A stretch of DNA of 64,000 nt from Patellaria atrata CBS 101060 (Eukaryota; Ascomycota; Dothideomycetes; Patellariales; Patellariaceae), in the NCBI GenBank assembly GCA_010093705.1, contig MU006092.1, positions 1,578,111-1,642,110 on the forward strand. Reading direction: 5' to 3'. This document shows, in pieces, positions 1 to 11,097 of this stretch. How positions within the stretch are numbered: position 1 is the stretch's first letter; the number at the start of each line of letters is the position of its first letter. The notes under the pieces were generated by a model. It had not been told where the DNA came from. It searched no databases and saw only the letters and a list, made by a program, of their open reading frames with translations. A program made the translations under genes and the position numbers.

Positions 1-1547
1 GTTGAGGGGGAACTAGACGCAATGCTTCGTGAATAACTCCGTTGAGATGCGGAAGTTGAGCAAGTGCGTTCGCATCAGTAACATCAACGTCTTTGATTTC
101 ATCATAAACCTTTTCCGCATCTTTTTGGTGCTTGGCCAAGAAGTACCAGGTGCTGATGAGAGTTGCACGTGCGGTATCACTATCATCGGGCGCATAACCG
201 TTAGTTATAATAATTCTTATTTGAACCTCTTATATCTTACCTGCCGGCCACCACAACTGTTACGGAATTACCGCTTAGAAGCGCTTGACGACTGGCGAGG
301 GTATCGGCTGAAGTTGGCTTATTATACTCATCAATGAACCAAGATGCAATGTTTGTATCCTTGACAGTTTTCTGGTACTTGTCGTCAGTAAGGGACTTCT
401 CATCTAAGGTGCGGTATGACCGACCTTCATCCGCTTCTCCATCTGCTCTTCGCAGAACGCGATCATTCCCAGGAAATCTTTCACTTTTCCTAGCCATGGG
501 AAAAAGGCAAATGCGAACCGAACGATCCAGGGGATATCATTAATAGGAGCAAGCAAAGAAAGAGCTTGGTGTTGGCGCCACATGGCCGGATGCCATTTGT
601 TCGACCTCATCATACCAAAATCTTCACCAAATGTAACTTCTCCCATGGCATCGAAGGAGTACCAAGACATGATATCATTCACATTGACCGGTTCAGCTCC
701 ATAGGAAGCGACACGGTCACCTAGCTTTTCGGTCAATCGTGCGAGCCTTGGAGCATAATCATTGACAGCTGACAGTTTCTGTATCAGCTACCCGCATTAC
801 CAACCCAAGATTCGTGGCGTACCTTTTGTGGACACTGATTGACTCCATATCTTGCGCCTAATCTTGTGGTGTTCTTCATTTCGCGTAAAGATGGATGAAG
901 TGCGTGGCTGCAATATATCATACCATCCATCTTTGTACGTCTTGTTCTTTGGACCGTCGAGGATTTCTACTGCTCCGGTATGGAACACAGTAATCTCATT
1001 AGGGCCTAATGATTATCAGCCACATTCTGTTTGGTATTGGGGGTAACACCAAGCCCTATGAAGCGATCGAGCTAGCTGGACGACTCGTCATGCTGTTCAC
1101 TTGAACATACACCGACAAACCCTTGAGGATTGGGGAATATTTACCTGTACGAACGAAACTACCATACTCCTCGTGTATTCTTGTCATAAGGAGATAATTG
1201 GTGGAGTTCCGATTATGGAAGATTTGCCAAAACTTCGTGACAGCCGCAAGCTTTGGTCCAGGGAAATGACGAAGTCTATGAAAGAAGAGTCGATATATAG
1301 TCATACTCGAGAACAATCCGGCCAGATAGGATGCGAACATCAGTCCAGTAGTGTGGAGCTGCCATCCTGTTCCACCAGATGGGGAGACTTTCGTTACTAG
1401 AATCCACCAAATGCTACACAGGAGCGTGATATGGCCGAAGACGATTGGCTTTGTGCGCATGTGCCATTCCCCATGGATAAACAAGCCTATATGCGCAAGA
1501 ACACCAAACGCGGACGATCCCGCGAACAATATGACTGAAGACAACAT
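1..1547 (-). CDS. Cytochrome P450 monooxygenase, partial (3' end beyond the left edge)
   Basis: Haem-thiolate monooxygenase, presumably ER-bound. Model on the minus strand: exons 1547-1145, 1005-823, 768-425, 359-241 and 179 to beyond 1, giving about 409 residues. The N-terminus has several hydrophobic segments within about 90 residues, followed by the proline-rich hinge HFPGPKLA. Later come a C-helix region (KIRRKIWSQS), the stretch WYSFDAMGEVTFGEDFG, and the I-helix oxygen-binding motif AGSDTA, which is split exactly by intron 4. The K-helix EALR follows near the edge. The Cys haem-binding loop must lie outside the window. Four introns (139, 54, 65 and 61 bases) restore one frame; the donor of intron 3 (GTCGGT) is weak but the acceptor and branch site are good. 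Transcribed in the same direction as the UbiA-family gene at 2724-3710, which suggests a shared biosynthetic pathway. The substrate cannot be told. Confidence 0.9.
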
Positions 1548-2723
1548 TTCAAGAATTTACAACAACTTTGAAGAAGAGAGAAACCCGAGACCATAATCAA
1601 GATACTTTTGTAAGAGCTACTAGTGCTTCCGTGTAGGACAGCCAGCCAGCCGCAACTTTCCACGACCATTATTGCACCCTACTATCTTACCACTCAGACG
1701 CTCCATAAGCGAGAGTTAGAACTAGCTAAGAAGTCGATGGAAGCAACCCATGTCTTACTCGGAGCTGCCCTACAAAGTGCTCAAGGATTACTGTACTATC
1801 CGGCCCCGGTCGATTATTACAGAAAACTAAAAAATACGCAATATCCCGGAATTATCGTTTTCTGGGGGGGAAATCTTATCATGAAAGCTGAATCGCACAG
1901 GCCAAACCCTTTCTAGCGCCTACAAACACGCCGCAGCGCAGCAGTTACGGACAAATTCAACGGGTGTACAGTATCTTGCCTAAGAACGAGTACCTCAATA
2001 ATGCTCTGCATTTTTCATCTACGGTAAATTAATATTTATCTAAAACCGTGTTGCTTTCGCCACAAGTAGGACAAGGAGATGTTGAATGCCTTGCTCCATC
2101 GACCATATTCCACCGTCAACTCTGACTATTATCCCGTCTAGAAATGTCTACCACGCCACATCACCTCAGTGCAAATCAAAGGCTTCCCAAAATGACTGTA
2201 TCCTGCGAATTGCATCTCTAAAAAATGTTCTGCGTCTATAAGCTAATTCATCCCGCGCATAACTGATGCATGTCCAAATACCGCCGACCCGCGCTCAGCT
2301 AAGAACTTAGCAGCGCGGCAGTGTACAAGCTGGGTCACGGACAGCTTTCTGGAAAATAGCCTTTCCGAAACCCTGGCAAAATACCTCTGTCGGGTAGGTT
2401 GATGCTACGAAATCACTTTTGGGTACTGTTGCCGCCGAGACGTAAACTTGGTTTTCTTAAGAAATATTAGGATTGTACAGAAAGGTTTCCATTTGCTTGC
2501 CGGCTTTGAAAGGGAGCGTTGCAAAGTAGTCCGAAATCACTGTCGAAAGTCACAAAGTAGTCCAGCAATTCGGACTTCTTCTCAATTGGTGGTCAGTCTT
2601 GTTCGAACGATCGAATGTTGCTGCACTGCATATGCGACGTTTTGAAGTCAGAAATCCCACGTCCCCGGACAATGCAGTGGAACCGATCACCGCCAGCCGA
2701 TCCTGGATTCCGGGCTCCAATAT
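1548..2723. other. Intergenic, between the P450 and UbiA-type genes
   Basis: No convincing gene. This holds the promoter of the P450 and the 3' flank of the UbiA-type gene. An 11-base direct repeat, CAAAGTAGTCC, occurs at 2522-2532 and 2553-2563; its meaning is unknown. Confidence 0.6.
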
Positions 2724-3710
2724 TTATTGAACCAAGGGCATAGTGTACAGCACAACCTGCCAGAGGCACCACAATTGCCAAGTCCGTCGGTCCATTTTCT
2801 GGTTACGCAGGTAAAGACATCTCCACGCAACATACATGCCCAAAGCCGTTGCCGGGATGCAATTGAGCCATGTCAAATGCCAAAATGAAGTACAAGCAAC
2901 GATCCAGGGTGGAATGGCGAGGGAAACGGTCCACCGAGAAGCCATATCTCCCAGAATTATCGGCGCTGAATTACGTCCGCGAACTCTATCACCTGCTTGG
3001 TCCTGAAGATCCTGCACGTGCATCGTACACATGATAACTCCACTGACAATGTAGGCCCACATATATCCTTCATTCGTAATCGTGGCCGAAGTCCCAAATG
3101 ACGCTGCAACTTTCATGGACCCTATGTTGTACACACCGAAGGCCGCAGCGATAATTGCATTTCGAGAGACGAAGTTCTCGTCACCCCCCCTGAGGTCATT
3201 GTACAACCAGGTGAGGATGAGGATCAGGGCACTCTCGACTCCGACGTCTAGAACATAGTGATTGAACGCAAGGACAAGAGGGATCGAGACGAGCAAGAGC
3301 TGCCGCATCTGATTGGTAGTCATCAACCCCATGGGGATCGGCCGCCATGGTTTATTGAGTTGGTCTTCTTTCGCTGAATCTTCGTTTCGTTGATTGGCGA
3401 GGTCGAAGATAAGGAGGTTCGTCCAGTTGAACAGAATCACCCAGGGCATCTGCTTCATGACATCGAGGAAAGTGCTTTCATTGTCGGCGATGAGACGGCT
3501 TCCAGCAAGAGCACCGCATATTCCGAAGGTTGCATTTGGCCCGACAAACGTTGGAGTATTATCGTAGGTACATCGGTAGAGTATCTCGACGCCGAGTTTC
3601 AGCTGTTGATATAAGCTTCGTCTTGCAGATTTTTGTGGAGTGATCGGTTTATGAATCGATCTATACGAGTCTGAGGTAGCAGTGGCGGTTATTGTCTGCG
3701 TCAAAGCCAT
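2724..3710 (-). CDS. UbiA-family membrane prenyltransferase / terpene cyclase
   Basis: Single-exon protein of 328 residues with many hydrophobic helices. The first Asp-rich motif lies at about residues 103-116 (D103, N107, D111, D116) and runs into NKPWRPIP (119-126). The second is DLQDQAGD (234-241). These are the two Mg-diphosphate sites of the UbiA superfamily. Fungal members of this branch include the fumagillin-cluster cyclase Fma-TC, which makes a bergamotene from farnesyl diphosphate, as well as true prenyltransferases. Sequence alone does not decide between cyclisation and prenyl transfer. The acidic NxxxDxxxxD spacing and NKPWRP differ from mitochondrial COQ2 and COX10, so a secondary-metabolite role is more likely than quinone or haem A synthesis. 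It lies 1.2 kb upstream of the P450 in the same direction. The start at 3710 is the first ATG of the frame. Confidence 0.9.
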   Translation of the reverse strand: MALTQTITATATSDSYRSIHKPITPQKSARRSLYQQLKLGVEILYRCTYDNTPTFVGPNATFGICGALAGSRLIADNESTFLDVMKQMPWVILFNWTNLLIFDLANQRNEDSAKEDQLNKPWRPIPMGLMTTNQMRQLLLVSIPLVLAFNHYVLDVGVESALILILTWLYNDLRGGDENFVSRNAIIAAAFGVYNIGSMKVAASFGTSATITNEGYMWAYIVSGVIMCTMHVQDLQDQAGDRVRGRNSAPIILGDMASRWTVSLAIPPWIVACTSFWHLTWLNCIPATALGMYVAWRCLYLRNQKMDRRTWQLWCLWQVVLYTMPLVQ

Positions 3711-6551
3711 GATTTTCTTTTTCTATGGAGTAGGATTTTAGTTTTACTGACTGCAGGGCCGAATGAGGGTGTGGAGCACTAAAGGGTAAAATCCTCGATA
3801 TTGGAGGAAGATAACATCCCACAGAGACATTTTATAGCGCTGCACAGTGATGGTCCAAGCCTGGAGATTCGCAGTCAACATCAGCCTTGATTTCTCCACT
3901 TGGTCTGAATACTGCCAGACCCCTTGTCCTCCGTACCGGTCATCAAAATAAAGTATAGCCCTGCAACCTTCTGGAGTGAGCTCCCTCTCGGACCATTACT
4001 TCTCGCGTCTGGACTCCGCATCGTCGAATCAGAAGTCAAGATATGAAAATGATAGAACGATGTTAGTACATTATTTTCTATGGTGTGTAAGGTAAGCTAG
4101 ACGGACTGGCGGGCAAGGGCAGAACAGGTAACGGTTCGAATGACACTAAAAGATACTGACACTAAACTCCTAACCGTGCCCCGCTGATGAAGCGCAACAA
4201 AGCGCAAACATCCCACTCTCACGAAAGGAGACAAACATCCAGCACACCGTACGAGGAATCACAGCATGTCGTGCTCAAGTTAAGTTATCTAGTTACATCT
4301 TTTGTCTATGAACACTTCGCCTAGGAGCACAGTCAATATTTCCTTAGTACTTCAACCCGGACGAACTATCAACCAAATAGGTACTCTTTGTCGCTCAGAG
4401 TACAGAAAAAATCGAGAGATACACGATACTCCATATTGACCCCCATACTCTAACGGTGCGGACGCGCGGGATTTTGAAATCGGATCAATCTCATCCGCGG
4501 TATGACGGATGTGGCAGGCAAGTATTGTGCTTCCCTTGATGCTTTTGATATCCTTAGCAGCTCCAACTAGAACTCACTATTCGCCACGGGTGACATCTAA
4601 TGTGATGATTTCCAGCCAATCTCTCCATCAGGGTCACGCACACCTTGAAGAGCGACAGGAGAAGAGTACGAAAACGGCTGCAACGTGTCTCAAGTATCTT
4701 TAGTGAGGCCAATCCGTACCATCCGAGGTGCCCCAATAGTTGTACTAGACTGTACGGAAATAGGGGGGTTCAAGAAGAGCTGACCACATCCACGATGATG
4801 ATTTGTATCTCACCACTGCTCCACAGTACAGTAATCTGCTGTGAGTGTTGTTTGTACTACAACTACCGCATTGTGTATCGGCTGTTCCCGATCAGCAGAG
4901 GAGTAGAGGACCCCTTTGACCTACAACCTGAATCCTTCAGCCTTTCGCTAAAGGCTCTTTACCTGTGGCTCATAATTGCCAAGCTCTTCCCATGTTGGAC
5001 TCTTTGGACGGTAAATTATCGAACTTGGCCCTACGATCCAAATAGTCTCCCGCTCAGAATTTTCCAGTTCTCCAAGTCCTGCAACATGCGCAATCATTGC
5101 CCATTGAGGGTCGACTAAGCACCCAAACCAGAGTGGCAGCTGATGGGCTTAACTGCAACAAGTCAATGTAACAGAAACATACATTTCTCTTTGTCCATAT
5201 TTCTAATTCCAGTCTTCACCATCAGTGATGGCGGGATGCAACGATCATGCGAGACTGAGTTGATGTTATCAACCAACTCCGGCTTGCCGTCCCGCAACTC
5301 GAGACAAACTTCCTTTCATAAACGCCACGGTTAACGCAAGAATTCACGATCGATCGCTTGTGGAACTCCAGCGCTGCGAAACCGAGAGATTGGCCAATGC
5401 AGGCGTTCAACTAAACTGTATCGACTTGACCGTATCGAGCAGAAGGAAGCAACATCGCACACTCACAGAGAAGAATTTGCAAGCAATATCTTTGTCTAGC
5501 ACTGCAATAATCTATTTTGATCGGACCGATGTAGGTCGCACAATTATCAAGAAACCGTTGAAGCAGGGTGGTACATGTACCTGAGCGGCGAACCGAACAA
5601 ATAATGCAAAATTTAGAGTAGAAAAGCGAAAGATTGACAAACTTCCACCTTCCTGTGTGGAGGGATATGGTAGTGGCGTAACTAAGCATCTTGAATGATC
5701 CGGCTAGGACGAGATAAGATCTACTGGATTCATCCTAGCGAATCGCAGGTGTCATACATAGCATTCATCACACGCCACCTTCATATCTCTGAGTCGCTCT
5801 CTAAGCATCGAGCTACTGCAGGAGAGTGCGCAACATAGCCAAATCTCCCTAACACGGGCCGGCGCGGGCACACCATTTCGTGACTCCCGTCCCTAATTCT
5901 GGGTCTGTTCTGGATGTGTTTTGGCTGAAGAGGGCTTGCTGGTATCACTCAGTCCCACAGGTCCAGAGTTCCACAGTCTCCCCTTATGCCATCAGTCCCG
6001 TTTTGTTTCACACCCTTGTCCATTTTCTCTGATGCTGGTCGACTTAACGGTCTTGACGTTGAGTATAATATCTTGCTTTCACATGCGATCTGCGCTTGCT
6101 ATATTGCATAGGCGAAATGATATTCCCTATTTTGCCATACTCTTATACAGTAGCCGTTTCAATGCAATCCTAAACTCAAAGTCAGATATCAAGGCAGATT
6201 CACAGAAAGGAAGGTCGAGGGGTTCCTGGTTCCGTTGTTCAACAGTGGTAGACACGATTGGTTGTGCAAATCACACAAGTGTTACCGGCCTGATAAGAAG
6301 AATTTGCGAAAATATAGCAAGACTATGTTGGATATCATACAAGGACTAGAAAATGCAGTGCCCCTTTTGCTTGCAAATGCTAGGAAACGGACATACCTCG
6401 GAACGCATGTGGCTCCGGATGCTATTAAGATAACGCCATTATAGGATTATTTCGCCCGACCGCCGGACTCCGAATCATCAATCACCCAAAGCACACGCCA
6501 GCCTCCTCATTACCAACCTGAGGTCTATGTACAAAGCTCATAAATCACACG
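3711..6551. other. Gene-poor interval upstream of the UbiA-type gene
   Basis: No gene that I can support. A 64-codon frame at 4509-4703 begins with a signal-peptide-like stretch but has nothing else in its favour. A 157-codon frame at 4645-5118 looks random in composition. No transposon domain was seen. Confidence 0.5.
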
Positions 6552-7879
6552 TCATGAGAAACCACGCGTGTGCTTTTGTATCTGTTCAAAATTTTCGATG
6601 TCCTCGACACTGATTTCGACGTCACGCTGGAAGCCGATGCCATTCTCGTGCATCGACCTCCTGGGCGTGCCTGCTTCGATTTTGGCGGTGTGCTGACCCT
6701 CGATAAGCTCTACCGGAAACTCTAACGATTCGTCGTCCAGGCGGTTGAACTTATCTCGGTATATGTCGGGGCCGTTGCTGCCAAAGGTACGCGACATATA
6801 CTTGTTCGACCTCGGGTGTGACGGCTTCTTTGAGGATCGGGAGCTGAAAAAGTATGTCTTCACTCTAGGCATGATGTAGCGTGTATACAATGGTGCGAGC
6901 GTCGGTAGGTTGGCGGCCATGATTCCGAGCCACAGTTCGAGATTACTCTGAAGAGAGATGTAATACAGGTTGTAGTTGAAGTCCGTATCGTGTCTCGTCT
7001 GGTAGGTAAACACTATCCGCCAAACCATGATTGCAACGATTCTGCAAGTCTGTTAGTCTCTTATCTTCTTATCAGCTCAATATCGAAGCATCACATACAT
7101 CAGACCAATGCTAAACATTCCGCTCACGAAAAACTTTTTTCTGGTCGGCATCTGCAGTTTCCAAACCATGGGGATTGGGAAGCAAACAACCATCAAATCC
7201 AAGAACATATTCGTGGCCACAGTTCCATATTCCAGGTTGATGAGCGGTCCACAATTCGCAGCATTATACGCGGGGTCAAGACTCCAGAAAGCGTCGATCG
7301 GTTGGCAATTCGTCAAACCGACGGGAATGTAAATGATTGGAAACAGAGCGATGAATCCCATAGCGATGTAAGTTACTTGTCGAAACCGTCTTGTCGTAAA
7401 TATCTGTGTATACAACCACATAACTGCTAATTTACATAGAGTTGTTGCAAGTGTCCAGGTTACGATTGCGGACAACAGCAGCTATTTTTTTTTAAAAAAA
7501 AAAAATCAGCACCAAACTAAGAGACGTTATGCGATAATCTATTCTACGGACCTTCAGTTGTGCTTGAATCTCATGATGCTCCATAGTGGCCAAGTGGGCA
7601 CCGAGTCCATGAGAAATACCTTCGGACAAAGTCAGTCACTGATGTTTTGATATTTGCTACAGTTTGTAAGATATCAATTCGGTTTAACATACCCCAGAGT
7701 GCTGCACCCTCCATAGCCAAGTGACAACACCAAGCAGCAGCGATTAGATAGTCGTCAACTCTAGCTGCCCGCTTCTGAATGAACGCAGACCATATCCGAA
7801 GCACCATTGTGGTAGCTGTGAGGGTCGTGAAGACCACCATCCAGACGATGAGCTTCCATCCTCTATCGCTGACCGTCAT
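6552..7879 (-). CDS. Rhodopsin-like integral membrane protein of the fungal SAT4 type
   Basis: Predicted 375-residue polytopic membrane protein. Exons: 7879-7693, 7619-7552, 7481-7099, 7041-6552; introns of 73, 70 and 57 bases. Joining them restores family-typical text: VDDYLIAAAW after helix 2, then GISHGLGAHLA, the helix segment IVTWTLATTLCKLAVMWLY, a loop with TNCQPIDAFW, and helices through VATNMFLDLMVVCFPIPMVW. A polar cytoplasmic tail of about 110 residues ends the protein. These are features of the very large fungal 'rhodopsin domain' family of plasma-membrane proteins, mostly of unknown function; related domains occur in Pth11-like receptors. There is no CFEM domain here. Intron 2 contains an unusual run of nine T followed by twelve A. 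Family assignment is confident, function is not known. Confidence 0.85.
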
Positions 7880-9300
7880 TATTGCTGTTTGTAGGTGGTG
7901 ATAATTTCTTAGAGGTCAGCAGCAGTTCTGCGGCACAGTACATGGAGACAGCCTCTACTATATCGTCCCCAAAAAGGCGGCGATTATTTGACACCTTCAG
8001 CGCCATTTATTTTGGGCCGCGTGCTGGTATGCCGGTAGGGCCAAGCTACGGACTTTCCCAAGCTCGGGAATCCAATGCAAGATAGATGAACTGACCAATA
8101 AGAGGGCCTAAATGGAGCATAAAGACCAGGACGGGATGTTCGTCTATGCATCTGTACTGCACTCCCCGAGAGGGTACAGGGCTGACTTGCGAGTGCACAC
8201 CACGCTATGTCAGTGAAATCTCATGGGCTTTGGTAGGACTTGGAAGGTCGTACTGCACGTAGTCCCAGCAGCCTAAACGCATTACAGTTTCTCGTACATC
8301 TGGAGGCGTTGCTTTCATCCCGGTTCTATGGTGTTTGCCCCCTCCTTAATATATACCCTCCCAAGATGCACCATGGTCATGGCCGTCTGTACACGATCTG
8401 TGCACCCTTCTGTACTTCATCCTTTAAAGAGATCTTACCATGGGCGTGGCTCCTGCTGACGTTGGCGACTTCGATCTGCCATTGCTCACAAACCCTATCG
8501 GCCCATGATAGCTGAAAAAGACCGTACAATGGGTTCAACTCTTTGTAAGCTGCCAAATAATATAATCATATTAAAGTTAAGATGGGGGATGAAGACTTCG
8601 CTTTGCAGATATGAAGTAATAGCAACGCTAATAATTCAGTCACAGGAGGTTCTTGAAATATTCTGTACATTCGGGTACTCCGTACACGGTCGTTCTCCGG
8701 AGTCTTGGCAGCGGGTGAATCAAGGGACGTGCGTCGCCCAGCCACGCTAACCTATTTAAAGCTAGACTCCTAGGAGTAACTCACAATCACACCGCAGCAA
8801 CAACCTGTCCCTTCTTTTCCCTTTCTCCACAACATGCTACACCTATAGCAGAAACTCGACGCCGCCGCCACGTCCTTTGTACCTTTCTACCTGTCGTTAG
8901 CACTATCGATTCAAGTTCTCGTCAAGAAGAAACAGGAGGGACATCTCCCTATCTGGAAATCCGGATTCGGCATTGTTTGTTGGGAACTTCCATCCTTCAA
9001 TTTACTTCAGTCACAGTAGAATCGCCGAATCTCTCACTCCTGCTTTGACCATCTCGGCCACTTCTTAGATTGAACTACAAAAAAACATATCCGCGCTGCC
9101 CGAGCGTCCCGACGCACAGGCAGCCTACAGGTACTACCCTTTCTTCAAGGACCTTGTACCTGCACAGTTATTAAGCTGGCCGTTAGCTGCCCCACGTGGG
9201 TGGCGTCTTTGATCCTTCAGCATCTTTTGTTGTGTTTTTATATGCTTGGAGTCCAAGTAGAGCACAACTCTCTCAATTTTTCAATCACACACTAGCAATC
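7880..9300. other. Intergenic, promoter side of the FAD-linked oxidase
   Basis: Divergent upstream region of the rhodopsin-like gene (minus strand) and the FAD oxidase (plus strand). Short open frames at 8240-8750 have no recognisable content. From about 8780 the sequence becomes pyrimidine-rich, as in a fungal promoter or 5' UTR. Confidence 0.55.
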
Positions 9301-11097
9301 ATGGGTCATTTCTTTACTCTATCTTCTGTTCTTCTCCTTCCTTTCTTGGTTTCTTCTCTTTCCGAGAAGGATTCTTCTCCACAAGTCGTACTTGACCAAC
9401 CTGATGATCCGACTCCATGCCGTGTGTTCCCAGGGGACAACCTTTGGCCAAAACGATCCGAATGGCAAGAGTTCAATCGAACTTTAGGAGGTAAACTTAT
9501 TGCAACAGTCCCTCTTGCAGCTCCTTGCCATGACAGTGAGTTTGGACCATATGATGAAGAAAAATGCTCCGCGTTAAGGGACGTGTGGTTTCTACCAGGG
9601 ACGCATCTCCATTCCCCCGGATCGGTGATGGCGCCTTTTTTTACAAACAACAGCTGCAACCCTTTCCTTCCTCCCGAGGCTCCGTGCACTCTGGGCGGAC
9701 TTGTCAGCTATTCAGTCAATGCTACTACTGCGGCTGATTATCAGGAGACCATCAAATTCACTCGTCACCACAACATCCGTCTTGTGATTAAGAATACTGG
9801 TCATGACTATAACGGCAAATCAACAGGTGCTGGTGCAGTTGCTCTTTGGACACAGCATCTCAAACGAATTGATCTTGTCAACTATCACAGTGCTCACTAT
9901 AATGGCAAAGCACTCAAGATGGATGCAGGTGTACTCGTTGGTGAAGCCTATGAGTTTGCCGAAAACCATGATATCCTCGTCGTTGGCGGCAATGGCGCTA
10001 CTGTTGGTATGGTAGGTGGGTTTATCCAAGGCGGAGGCCATGGTCCTCTAGCCTCCAACTTCGGTCTGGCTGCCGACCAGGTGCTCGAGTGGGAGGTAGT
10101 CACTGGCGCTGGGGATTACCTTGTTGCAAGTCCTGATAGGAACTCGGATCTGTACTGGGCTCTCCGTGGAGGTGGAGGAGGGACGTTTGCCGCAGTGCTG
10201 TCGGCCACAGTCAAAACCTATCCAGCAAAGAAAGCTTCAGCAGCCACACTATCTTTCCCAAACCTGGGCACCAATGCAGACCAGTTCTACGAAGCCGTTG
10301 AAGTGTTTGTTAAGGGACTTCCAGACCTCGTCGATGCCGGCGTTGTTGCTAATATGGTTATCCTGCCTAACGCGTTTGCGATGCTACCAGCTTCAGCTAC
10401 AGGAGTTACTAAAGAACGACTCGATAAACTTCTTCAGCCTACCATTGACAAGCTCAAAGAAAATGAAATTCCACACCTTTACCAGTCAGAACAGTTCGAT
10501 TCATTCTATTCCAGCTTCAAGGCGATGAGCCAACAGTGGAACGTTTCAGACGCACAGCTTGGTGGCCGTCTGATTCCACGTTCCATTGTTGCGGAGGATC
10601 CAGCTGGATTCACGCGAACAATCCGGAAAATTTCCGAACTTGGTGCTATTTTCGTTGGAGTGTCACTCAACGTCGCACATGGTGTTAAGGATACCAGTGA
10701 AGTAGCTGCTCATCCATTCTGGCGTGAGACTATCATGAACGCGGTACTCGGTGTGCCCTACAACTATACCGACTGGGATACCAACATTGCAATGCGCGCC
10801 CACCTCACCCAGACGCTGCTACCTGAACTAGAGAAGCTAACACCGGATGGAGGCGCTATTTACTTATCGGAATCGGATCCGCAGACGAAGGAGTTCAGGG
10901 AACCATTCTACGGGTCACACTACGACGAGCTAGAGAAAGTCAAGACCAAGTATGATCCCGCAGATATATTCTATGCCTTGGGAGCCGTTGGCAGCGACCG
11001 ATGGGTCGAAGGGCCCGACGGCAGATTATGCAAGAGCGGCCCTGTGGAACCGGCATCATCGAAAGCTTCTAGTGTAGAACAACATGATGAATTGTAA
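9301..11097 (+). CDS. Secreted FAD-linked oxidase (berberine-bridge-enzyme type)
   Basis: Single-exon protein of 598 residues. I start it at the ATG at 9301, which gives a clean signal peptide (hydrophobic residues about 4-20); the frame is open further upstream (9196) but an extra 35 residues would bury the signal. FAD-binding domain: NTGHDYNGKSTG at 165-176, with His168 the expected 8-alpha-histidyl FAD attachment site. A second FAD-contact stretch, GGNGATVGMVGG followed by QGGGHG, has no Cys at the second attachment position, so a single covalent bond is likely. WALRGGGGGTF follows. The C-terminal berberine-bridge segment ends in YDPADIFYALGAVGSDRW. Relatives oxidise alcohols, sugars or biosynthetic intermediates using O2. 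It stands alone between two long intergenic regions; involvement in the UbiA/P450 pathway 5.6 kb away is only a possibility. Confidence 0.92.
   Translation: MGHFFTLSSVLLLPFLVSSLSEKDSSPQVVLDQPDDPTPCRVFPGDNLWPKRSEWQEFNRTLGGKLIATVPLAAPCHDSEFGPYDEEKCSALRDVWFLPGTHLHSPGSVMAPFFTNNSCNPFLPPEAPCTLGGLVSYSVNATTAADYQETIKFTRHHNIRLVIKNTGHDYNGKSTGAGAVALWTQHLKRIDLVNYHSAHYNGKALKMDAGVLVGEAYEFAENHDILVVGGNGATVGMVGGFIQGGGHGPLASNFGLAADQVLEWEVVTGAGDYLVASPDRNSDLYWALRGGGGGTFAAVLSATVKTYPAKKASAATLSFPNLGTNADQFYEAVEVFVKGLPDLVDAGVVANMVILPNAFAMLPASATGVTKERLDKLLQPTIDKLKENEIPHLYQSEQFDSFYSSFKAMSQQWNVSDAQLGGRLIPRSIVAEDPAGFTRTIRKISELGAIFVGVSLNVAHGVKDTSEVAAHPFWRETIMNAVLGVPYNYTDWDTNIAMRAHLTQTLLPELEKLTPDGGAIYLSESDPQTKEFREPFYGSHYDELEKVKTKYDPADIFYALGAVGSDRWVEGPDGRLCKSGPVEPASSKASSVEQHDEL

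Noticed and set aside
4509-4703. 64-codon frame with a signal-peptide-like start
   Set aside because: Only the first 20 residues look meaningful; the rest shows no Cys pattern or family text.
4645-5118. 157-codon frame in the interval upstream of the UbiA-type gene
   Set aside because: Random-looking composition, no domain, no splice partners.
9196-9300. Upstream ATG at 9196 as start of the first FAD oxidase
   Set aside because: It would place 35 extra residues in front of a good signal peptide; the ATG at 9301 fits better.
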